A DNA stretch of 49,870 bases from Saccoglossus kowalevskii (lineage: Eukaryota; Hemichordata; Enteropneusta; Harrimaniidae): positions 259,599-309,468 of the forward strand of contig NW_003112473.1 in NCBI RefSeq assembly GCF_000003605.2, written 5' to 3'. Positions within the stretch are counted from its first letter, which is position 1, and each line of letters opens with the position of its first letter. The notes beneath the pieces are model-generated. The model was not told where the DNA came from. It did no database searches and saw only the letters and a list, made by a program, of their open reading frames with translations. Made by a program: the position numbers and the translations under genes. Shown here in pieces: positions 13,301-25,300 of this stretch.

Positions 13301-16300
13301 TATATGGCCATTTCTTATGTCAATTACATCTTGTGTTTAATGGCTTCATTATGACACTGGTTGCATGTCCTGTTCTGCAACAGTGTAACAGATATTAGTT
13401 ATGCATATTAATGAGCTCACATGACCATATATGGTCATCTGTTATTTTAATCGACTCAAATGTTTTGTGACTTGGAATTCGCATTGCCCCATGATGCTAC
13501 ACACAAGAAAAAAAGACGCCTAGCCTCTTACAACATAGTTAAAATGAGAACTTCCTGGTTTTATTAAATCCAAAATGGCGGCCAAAATCACGTGACCGCT
13601 CAATATATTTGATATGATTGAGGAAGTTCATCAGCCAGTGTTGCTACACAAACAAAACTCGAGATTCCTAGATCCCTAGAACATGGTGATAATGACCACT
13701 TCCGGGTTTTTGGAAATCCAAAATGGTGGCTAAAGTAATTGACCAATCAAAAAGCTAATAGCAGATTGTTTCAATTCAGACAAGCACCCATGCACATAAC
13801 AATTTTCAAAACTGTAGCTGCAATGCTAAACAAATAATTACCCACAATGCATCATAATTTGACCCTTTTTTCGACTTCTTCTCAAGAACAGTTAGGTGAA
13901 ATAGTAATTATAGTCCGCAACTAGGTTGATGAACTCGTACATTTTGAACTAAAAATGGATGGTCGAGAAGCATTAGAAAATTTCAAAACAAGATGGCTGC
14001 TACACCATGTGACCGATTGCTATTTTAAATAAATAATTGCACCAGTTTTTTTTGTCTGCATCAGCATATTAAGGTTTAGGTTTCTAGCTTTAGCCATTTT
14101 CTCAAACAACTTCTGCAACAGTTTTTCAGATTATGACAGTTATGCATATTAATGCGCTCTCGTGACCTTATATGGTCATCTGTAAAATTAATCAAATCCC
14201 TTGTTCAATGTTGTCATAATAACACAGGATTCATCTTCCTAACTGCAACAGTGTTTGAGATATAACGGTTATTCATATTAATAAGTTGGAAATATGGAAT
14301 ATGGAAAGCTATTGGAATTCACGTTCCGCTTCATACACCTTGGATGCAAAAAGGAAAACCTAAAGAATGTATTCATGGTTTTAACACAGAATAACATTAA
14401 TGGCGTAATACAAATGAAACATCGAGATTGCACTTATCCAATATAAATATCAACAAATGAAATACAATGTTTTAATTGTCACAAATCTGATCATATTCGA
14501 CGTAACTGCCCATTTCAAAACACTCAACAACATAATCAAAATCAACACGATCTAGACGACAATACCGATAAAAAAACCGACTGCCATGAAAACAAATGCC
14601 TGCAATCAATCAACAAATGAAAATACTGATGATGTAAGTCCTGAAAGCACCGCTAAAATCAATAAAACAATAGCGTATGGCAGCAGGTCGCTTAGTGAAG
14701 CGGAAAGAAATTATTGCGTCACAAGGAAAAAATTGCTGGCATTGGTGAATTTCGTGAGATACTACAGGTAGTAGCAGGAAATTCATTATACGGACTGATC
14801 ATGCAGCTCTAAGGTTGTTGTTGAATTTCAAGTGTCCAGAAGGGCAACTCGCCAGGTGAATCATCCTTAGGGAGTATAAGCCAGGGAAAATCCATGGGAA
14901 TGCTGACGGGTTATCAAGAAGACCATACGGGCAATTTGGTTGGCAGGGGAAACATAGCGCTGTGATTTCCAGGGCCGGAGAGTATAGCAATGAATTGCAG
15001 GATACTCCCACTGGCATAAGGAACACAGAAAAGGTGAATATGGAAACAGGAATAAAGGAAAGGGGAATAGTGGGCACCATGCTGGTGGACAAAAAAAGTC
15101 GAGACCAAGGCACGGGTTGTTGCCAGAAGTGAGCGGTGATCAGATAAGGGAAGACCAGGAGGCTGATGCGGACGTAAAAAGGGCGAAAGAAAGCGGAATA
15201 AAACCAAAATGTGAAGATATTTCAGGGTTGGCGCCTGCCGTGAAAGCTTACTGGGAGAGCTGGAAGGAACTGAGAATAAAAAATAGAGAATCAGAAGATG
15301 GGAAATTGGGTTGTTACCGATTGGTCCTACCAAAAGAATACACGAAAATGGTTGTGCAGACTTTAATGATGTGACAGCAGGACACATGGGTATTACAAAG
15401 ACTGCGGAGAGAATAAAACAGAGTATTATTGGCACGATTTGGGTACTTGTGTGCTGTTGTGGTGTCAACATTGCACAGTGCACAATGGAAAACAGTGTTT
15501 TACCCCGAAGGCATAGGGCACCACTGCAGCAGTATGGAAATAATTGGTCTGGACATAACGATACAATTGCCGAAGACCGCCGGGGGGAAATAAAGTTAAC
15601 CTGGTGGTTGGTGATTATTTTTACTAAATGACTATAGGCGTATGGGCTCCCAAAACAAGAAGCAGAGACAGTGTCGCATACATTGGTAACACAGTTATTT
15701 CACGGTTTGGTGTTCCTAGAGAAATACACTCTGATCGAGGACGGAATTTTGAATACCCTGAATTAGTGACGCCGGAAGTAATAATCAACTCAATCAGATA
15801 CTAAACCGGAAATACGACGCGAGGCCCAAAAACGTGGTAATGGAAAAAATGACACGATAAAAGATGAAGGAAAACTCACCCCAAAAAACACAACGAAGGA
15901 TGCAGGCAGTTCGAAGCACCCAGGAAAAGCTGACACATGAACCCCCCCCCCCCCAGCCCCCCACCCCGCCCAGAGCGAGAAAATTACATCGTCGTTTTTT
16001 TAGTTCTTTTTGCCACTAATCAACCAATCAATTTGAATGCCTTGCAGGGAGCAATGAAATTATTTTAATATTTTTTTCTCAGGTACTCCCTGTTTGAGGG
16101 CGTGATCACCTGCGTCAAAGGTGAGACTTACATGTGGTCTTTTGTCTACTACTTAGCGGCTGTGTACCTGTGTTTATTCTGTGTGTATTTTGATGTTATT
16201 ATCTCGGTCCAGTAATTTTTCTTGATGCAATTCAAATACAGTAGATGTGTCTTATCTACCTGAGTTTCTTATTTTCTTTATATTCGCCATATGCAGGTAT

Positions 16301-19300
16301 GTAATGAAAATCTTGAACTTGAACCTAAGCTTGCCCAGAGTCAACCTGAGCTCCACCCTGAGCTTCAACTTGAGCTTGGGAAATTGTTTACAGCAGAAGC
16401 TCAAAACATAGTTCGGGCACTGACTCTGAGCTATGAACTAATACAATACTAAACATATGGGGGCAGGGGCATCTCTCAAGAGGACAGATAGACACTCATG
16501 TCACTGTACTAGTCAGGCAGCATATACTTATTACGTAATTTGTTAATAAATACTCATTGCGTATGAGATAGCGACGAATAAAACATATAATAGAATGCTT
16601 ACATGAAATGGCGAAAAAACGTAACGAAAAACACCCAAATAAGGCTATGAATGGGCCACGAAGCCATGAAAACAAATATCTCTGGGAGTGTCTGAATTAA
16701 TTGAACCATAATTAAAATAAATTAATTTTTAATGATATGTTTCGATCATGAAATGTCAAAATCGAAAACAAATTGAGACGAATGGTAAATAAAATTTATT
16801 TCATGCTATCACCCCAAAATCGAACACGAAAAATTTCTTGGTAAAGGTATGAAAATTTGTTGCGAAAATGTGTGCTGCTGGTAAAATAGATAAATTAAAA
16901 CTACTCGCCGGCTAAAATATGATCTTCTACATATATTCTGATTAAATAATTATGTGAAAAGCTTGAATTCTGGAATAAACAACTACCGTGGTAAAATGTC
17001 AAAACACAGTTCCCGTGACTGTGGTCAAAAATAGGGACCGACTGTGTACTGATCATGTGACAATGTTTTGCGCATACCCGAAATGCGCTTTTGCCAGGGA
17101 AGGAGGCCAATTCACACTGATACATGACCGTTTCCAGACCAGGGATAGAGGGACTGTACCACACTCTACTATAGAACACACTAGCAACATGGCTTTTCCT
17201 TTGGTCAGATGCATGCCAAGTTTGTTTGGGGCTTAACTTTTGAATCCAATAAATAAATGCAAGTTATTTCTTTGTTTATTCTCCATGTTTCTGTAATTAT
17301 ATAAAAAGCGAGATTAGAGATTATTAAAAAATATGCTTGGTAAAAATATCAGCGTCCAGTGAATATTGAATTACTTTAATCGATTAGTTGCGAGAGCATA
17401 TCAAGTTTTACGCATTGTCTACAAAAACTACGAAACGTCCACACAAAGGATACTGTCAATGGCAACACTGCTATTTGACCTTTATAGAAAACGTTTGAAA
17501 AAATCTGGGAAACGTCAAAATAATGAGAAATATTACTATAAATTAAGTTTTCTCATTATGTGTTCACAAATATCTTAGACAAAAGTAGAAATAATTAAGA
17601 ATATCATCCAAAAGTAAAAAAGTAAAAACTCAGATTTCATTTTCGGTTAGATCTGAAAGTGTGTACTTCTAATAATGTATAATATATAATGACATTATGA
17701 AAACACACGATCTTCGAGTAAACATGTGTCAATAAACTACCAGCAAGGTTTGCCGTGGCACACATCTCCTCTCTTACCGGCGACATGCCCCCTAATTCAC
17801 ACATACAACAATAGGTATGTTCTATAGTAGTCTGAGATGTAACGTAGGCCTCACATTTGTCTTTCAAAGTTCTGAACAAAACACTTTCGTCGTTAACACA
17901 TGAACTATACGCATAAACACTAAGTAAAATTCCTTGAGTAAAACATTGTTTAAATATGTGATGTTAAAATTTGAAGCTCAGCAGCAGGCAGAGCACTTCC
18001 TGTTGTCCAACCACTTTATCCGCTATACACGTGACAGCCCACTTTTTGAACCAAAACAAACATTATCATACCTATAGGCAAATGATGTATTCATTTATCT
18101 GAATTTGATTATCTGAATTTCAAAAAAAAAAAAACTTAAATTTGTAAAGCTTGATGGCTGGACTACGTCCTGGTTTGTTATATTACAAGCTATACATTAA
18201 GATCAAATATAAACAAAGCTAGGTGTAACACCTCTCAACCCCAAAACAGACGTTTTCTTTTTTTTATCCAATATACACAAGCCCAAAAAATTCTACTACT
18301 ATAAATTTCGATGATTAAATAAACAAAAGATTGACTATTTAGTAATTTGACACCTTAGATTTTTCAAAGATAAACAACCCAGGTCGAATAGACACAGGGT
18401 AAAACATTTAGAGACAAACACATGTCAAAAGCACAATAAAACTATAAATATCATAGTAATACATTGACAGAAATGTGGTGGGAGTATTATACTATATATA
18501 TATTTTTATAATTTTCTACTTAATGTTTTCAGAAATATTTTTGGCTTTACTTAAATATGTGTGTGGCCTTTTTNNNNNNNNNNNNNNNNNNNNNNNNNNN
18601 NNNNNNNNNNNNNNNNNNNNNNNNNNNNNNNNNNNNNNNNNNNNNNNNNNNNNNNNNNNNNNNNNNNNNNNNNNNNNNNNAAACAAAATATCAACTACGA
18701 TCAACACGGTGGGCGGACGTTCTGCCCCGATAGTCGAATCTTAAAGCCTGGTGTGTATTTTATAATAACATTTTTTTTTTCCTTCTACAAAATTTTCCGA
18801 AACCTTGTATTTAAATTCATAGATAATAATAATAAAGACATAATAAAAATGGACATACGAGTACATATAAGACACTTAAATAAGATACTTTATTTTTACT
18901 TACATTAAAACCAAGTAAATATATACAATTAAAAACAACAATAGATATCTTAAAATGACAATGTAAAATAGCACGTCACTCGATGTGTTTCGTGTACTGG
19001 CCAAAATATCACTATTTTCCACACCAGAATAAACCGAATATCTTTAAACAAACCTATACTGCCAACACTTATTGTTATGAAATAACTGATATCAACACAT
19101 ATAACGATAGGTGTGAATTTCACAATGAAAGAAAATCATTATGTCATCTTATGCCCATTATGTATATTAACAATAAATGCTCACAGTTTTGTTGCCATTT
19201 TTCACTGACTTCAATCAATTTTCCCATCCAATGGAAAACTTCAATTTACGTACTGCACAGTCATTTTCGACGGCAAGTTTAAACTGTGTTTAGAGACTTG

Positions 19301-22300
19301 TGAGTTTTCGTTGGAGAGTATGTTTCTTTTGCTTGCTTTAATGGGTGACTTCAACCATGGAGCTAATAAATTGTGTTTAGCTCCATGCTTCAACACAACA
19401 CAACTCAATGTCTGTGCTCCAATTTCTTTTTGAGCTTATTTGTGTACTGCTGTCAATTTCCCAAGCTCAAGTTGAAGCTCAGGTTGACTCTTAGCAAGCT
19501 GAGGCTGAAGCTCAAGATTGTCATTACATACTTCCAGGCCATATGTTAACGTTGTCGTCTATGAAGTTTCAATTAGTGATATGAGCCCTTTATTAGTAAC
19601 AAGGGAACCATGATAGCGCTCGAGGCACATCGAGGGCGCTCTCGGAGATGATTTAAAAATAGTCCCAAATGGTTCGTCGTTCATGCATACTTAACTAATA
19701 AAATGCGATGACAGGAAAAAAGTTTTCAACTTTCAAAGTTGCACATTTGAGACATTTTGTTGACCACTACTGAAAACTTGGGACCCGCTTGCATGCTATT
19801 GACGGAGAAAGATGTGAAAAAATAAGAAAGAAAAAATGTTTAGCAGTAGGGAAAGTGAAGCGTCGAAGGAAGAAATGAATTTGAGGAGATGGGACAGTCA
19901 ACAGCCTGAGCCGAAAACACCGTAACCTGTGAGTGGATGTGGTGCTGTTTTTAAATCTAAGAGGCGAATGAAAGATCGCATTGAGCGGCACCATGGGAAA
20001 ACAACAAGCGGGAAGGCGAGGCATAAAGCAATGAAAGAGACTACGGGTGATGAGAGAAATACAGGAAAGCCGACTACATCGTCTCTCAGAGTAGCAGTTG
20101 CTGGTGTAGAAATGATGCACGATTATACTATACCCCGAATCCTGAAGTCCCAGGGATGGCTTCAGGGTGGCCCCCAATGTCGGGGGGGGGGGGGTAAAGG
20201 AAGAAAAAGATGAAGGAAAGTCTGTGATAGCGTCGCCAAAAGTGCGTCCAATAGTCAAATAGATGGGAAAGTATATATAAGTAATGAAGCAAGCGTATGT
20301 GAATGCCTGTGAGCGAGGAGAAGTAGAACAGGAACCTGACAATGTGTTGTCATCGTCGGACTCGGAATCAAACTCAGAGGCAACGGAAGGTGTAGAGTAT
20401 GTTGTGTTGGAGGTTTTAGGGGCGGTCGAATGAAAGTAAAAATTAGGATCCAGTCAAAGAGTGTTTTTGTTGACTCGGAATAGTGTTTTGAACTATATTT
20501 ATAGTCTGATTTTAACTATATTTATATGACATATATATTTCTATTCTTGTATAACTAAAAGTTTATAAGTAGAGAAACCGCGTGAAGAGTAAACAAAGTT
20601 ATTATTTATTGTTCAATAGTTATTGTTATTCGGTATTTATTTATTTTTGTTATATCCATGAAATGTAGTATTTGTTCTATTTTGTGACCAGAAACCAAAA
20701 TGATCTCAAACCAAATTCGTACTGCTGGGCTGCAGACCAGCATAGGGAGATTGGGGGAGAGCGGATAAATTTATAAATAAAATGGCAGTCAGAGTCAACT
20801 TGACTGTGACTTTTGTACTTGATTTTGTGTACTATTTCAATTGAGAGAACAAACTTCATATGATAATTTCCACACAAATGTATAACCCATTTGAATTTCC
20901 CACGACAATTTATGTTTGTTTAAAATGCTATGAAATCAACCCCGGTGTGTTGAACTCGGGGGGGGGGGGGGTAATGTGACGTAAATTGTAAGTGGAAAGT
21001 ACTTGTAAAAAAGAACAAAGCCCTGAATGTGTGAGTGAAAAGCACACACGTTTGGATACTTTCCGACAACCCATTGCACATGTTTATATTTAGACTGGTG
21101 ATAAAGTAGCTGGATTGGAGTGTCAGCAGAATTTGATATATATGCATCATATTTCCCCTATGACATAATGGTATGTCTAAGATAGTGGTGTAGTGATTGT
21201 GAAATACCTTTTAATGTCCAGCCTTGTTGGCAATGAAAATAAATATGACATCATTGACCCGAGTCTCTTACGTTAAGTTGGTAGAGCTTGGATAAAAAGA
21301 GGTCTATCCTACTACCAAAATTGGCATTCTTGATACTCTGATTTGTTCGTTATTTTGAGATAGCCAATCATTTCGTTAGATACATTTTATTATTTGCATG
21401 GCCATAAATTAGCTAAAGTATTTAAGTTGAGACATAAGGGAAAACCTTTAGTCAGGAATGTGACCTGATTTGATCCTGTAACATCCTGAGACGCTGATTC
21501 CTGACTCCAGTGAGCTGTACCCTATACTGCGGTACACATGCAGACGTGCTGTGCATCCATGCTGACCAACAGGAACCACTGAAGCTCACTGCCTGAATGC
21601 TCCCGTGGTACCGGTGCTACTAGCAGTATACAGCATTGCAGTTGCCGATACTCCCTGGACACAGAGCACGAGTTGAAATTGTAGTGCAGCTGCTTTGGCA
21701 GTGTGCCAGATACGAAGGAACGCAACCAAGTACATTGCTGTTCACCGGGGAGTGGAGTGTTCCCTGCAGCATTGATCAAGTCTCTCAATTTTATTTGTGT
21801 GGTATATACCCCACTCCTGCTGGTTCCAGTAACCAGCATCCCTAATATTTGTTTATTGAAGTACAGGAAACCGTATATATTGTGTTGTTTTGATATGTTA
21901 CAATCGTTACTGGTATAGTCCTTTCTCTCCACAGCCTCAGTTATGGTGATATATATTCACCAAACGATCCCCACCCCGTGACAGTGGAAAGAGGGAGGAG
22001 ACTTATAAGATAAGCACGCTACCAGAGACAAAGAGTATTAGACCGGCAATAAAGACAAGCATCCCGCTCCTGGATACGGCGTAGCCCCACAAAGGCCCCC
22101 TGCCTTTAACGTCACAATATCAAAGAACCTAGCAACCCGGATTATTTACGCTGTCTATGAAACTGGGATCCATTCGGACCACTCCCTCGTTAAAGTCAAA
22201 ATCGCGCAGGGCATTCGCAGACCAACAAGCCCGATCTGGTGCCTCAACATTCAGCTTCTTGAAGACTAAAACTATTGCGAATTCATCAAAATTTTATGGG

Positions 22301-25300
22301 AACAATGGCGACATGACAAGAACAATTCACGTCTATCCAAACCTGGTGGAACATCGTCCTTTGAAAAAAAACTTATTACACTTGAAAATTGTAATGAAAT
22401 AAACAACAATACGCGAACAACCATCACGGAAAAAAGTCGTTTTTGGACAAACTAATTAAATCGCAGTTACAGGGCGCCATCGTGTGATCACGTTTTAAAC
22501 AACTTAATGAAAGCGATGCAGCAAACACATACGTTCTTAACCTTGAAAAATATAAGGGCACTAACAAATCATTGTCACAGCTTGAATCAACTAATGGAAC
22601 CATTGCCGACGATCCAGCTGAAATAAGAAACATAACAAAGTCTTGCTACACAAAACTGTATACACCCGAGACAAATTTGCGAATCATCTCAGCAAGGACT
22701 TTTACAAGATTAGTAGCAACGAGAGAGACACCATTGGCAATCCGTTTTCTTATGACGAGCTAACAACTGCAGTAAAGAACCTTAATAACAATACGTCACC
22801 AGGCATTGATGGATTACTAGCCGAGTTTTTTAAACAATTTTGGCCAATTATTGGACACGACTATCATCATGTCTTCACGGCTGTTATAGATCAAGGCAAA
22901 CTACCGCTTTCCTGTCGGCGTGCTCTGCTGACCCTCATACCAAAAAAGGCAACAATAATTTGATAAAAAAACTAGAGACCCATCTCCCTACTCTGTACTG
23001 ATTACAAACTTCTCACTAAACACTTTCAATCCGTCTTCGTATCGTCTTAAATGAAATCCTTCACGTCGATCATAGCTACTCAGTCCTTGGAAGAAATCCT
23101 TCGGATAATATTAACCTCGTTCGCGAAGCCGTTTTTTATGCAAATCAGCACAATATCCCGCTTGCTGTAGTCTCACTGGACCATGAAAAAGCGTTCGATC
23201 GCATCCACCCCAGCACCCATTTAACGTGTTACGAGCCTTTGGTTTTGGAGATATATTCATAAAGTATATCACCACTATTTACACTGCTTCAGAATGTATA
23301 ATTAATGTCAACCAGTCACTTACCTCCCCCCCCCCTCAAATTAGAACGCGGTATGCTCCCTTTCCGGTCAACTATATACCATATGCATTTCTTCTAAACA
23401 GGAAGTAGTTTTTTACTCAAGCTTAGCTTCTATATTGCTGCATAGCATCTCTATATCAAACACTTTCAGAAAGCTATAAACAAAGATTTCAGATCAGTTA
23501 CATGGCTTGGCCGCAATCTTTTAGGCAAAATGGACCTACAGTTTGGGCATTTGTTTCTCACAGATGATTCACGCAATTAACTGCTGATTTTGTATATGAC
23601 ATGTTAGGTCATTTCTGCATACGCGAAAAATGATATATTTTCGATAAGTCACGTGGTTTGGCCGCCATCTTAGATTTTAGGAAAAACTGACCACAAGTTT
23701 AGGCATTTGTTTCCCAAAGGTGCATCCGCAGATCAACTAAATAAATATGTGTGTGATATGTCTTTTCATAGCTGCATATGAGAAAAATAATATATTTTCG
23801 GTCAGTCACGTGGTTTGACCGCCATCTTGGAATTTAGGCAAAATTGACAAAAAGTTTAAGCATTTGTTTCTCAAAGGTGCATCTACCAATCAACTAAATA
23901 AATGTGAATATGACATGGCTGGTCATAGTTTCATATGGAAAAAAATAATAAAATTTTGATCGTTTAGGTGGTTTGGCTGCCATCTTGGATTTTGTGAAAA
24001 AAAAATTGGGAATTACATATGTTATATTGGTCCGATTGGAGTAAAATTTTAAATGTGGTTTCTATTCTTGGCATACATTATTTCATCTGAGTGGCAAATG
24101 TCTAGGTCATTTGACTGGGTGTCCATGGGGTGGTGGCTTCTAAACTCATTAATATGCATAACCGTTATATCTCACGCACTGTTGCAGTTAGAAAAATGAA
24201 ACCAGTGGTATTATGATGATGTTGAACAAGAGATCTGACTAAAATAACAAATGGACATATATGGTCACGTGAACTCATTAATATGCATAACTGTCATATC
24301 TGAAACACTATTGCAGAACGGGACATTCAACTAGTTCCATATAGGAGACACCAAACAAAGGATGTAACTAACATAAGAAATTATCATTTATGATCATGTA
24401 ACCATATTAATATGCATAATCATGTGGCTCATTATATATTCTGAAAACCATATCTCGATAATCAAGCCTGTTAAATAGATGGATCATTTAAACTCCCTTC
24501 ATGGCAATCAGCTGACCACATTAATTATGGATTTTGTCTGATAACTTGGGCCCCGTGATGCCGCTTACGGCTTTAATTATCGTTCATTTTTTTCTTCTTT
24601 CATCTTCTTTCTTTTTTCCGTAACTTTTTCGTCAAGCTGTTTGAGAAAACCCCTGAACAGCCTGATAATGGTCTGAAAATGATCTATACTGATAGTCCCT
24701 AATGCGAACTGGTGCACCTAACTTTCAGAATTGTCATTGGTCATTTGGTTCGTCAGCCATATTGTATATAATTAAACTGGAACTGGCTATTTGACCCGGT
24801 ACTGAGGATCTAGGTGGTTTTTTTACAGTATATAGAACAACTCATGTATAATAGATATCTGCAATAAAAACTTTAGCCGTCACGTGACCTTTTCCGCCAT
24901 CTTTTTTTCTCCAAAAAACGGTAAAAACACATTTAAATCTTCTTCTTCACAACAACAAGGTAAAATGCTCCAATTTATGACATTTTATAATTTACATATG
25001 ATGCACACTTGTGTTTGAACAAATTGTTTTGGTTTTTGGTTTTCTTCTAAACAGAAAGTAGTTTTTTACTTATGCCACATTTTTTCTGCCTACGGTTCCG
25101 CTAATTTGTTTTAAACAGACAGTTAAAGTGAGATATTTCTTTTTATTGTGCGCCGATGTGCGCTCGTGAAAATTATGTTTTAATTTCTAATAGCGTTATC
25201 ATTTTTTACGTTTCCACTGTCTGTTTAGACGATGTCAAACTTGGCTAAAAGCTTTCGTTTTTACATGGAGGTAACATAGGTGTTTTTAATTATGATTGGT

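Noticed and set aside
14799-15483. Minus-strand frames of 104 and 189 codons
   Set aside because: Antisense to the gypsy pol remnant, which reads in the right order on the plus strand.
18475-18908. Open frames running through N
   Set aside because: Created by the assembly gap.
19767-20342. 191-codon minus-strand frame
   Set aside because: Low-complexity Ser/Phe/Pro composition opposite a basic plus-strand fragment; no domain.
23470-24580. Composite repeat as a CRISPR-like array
   Set aside because: Units are about 155 bp, diverged, without short identical repeats and unique spacers, and the context is a eukaryotic intron.
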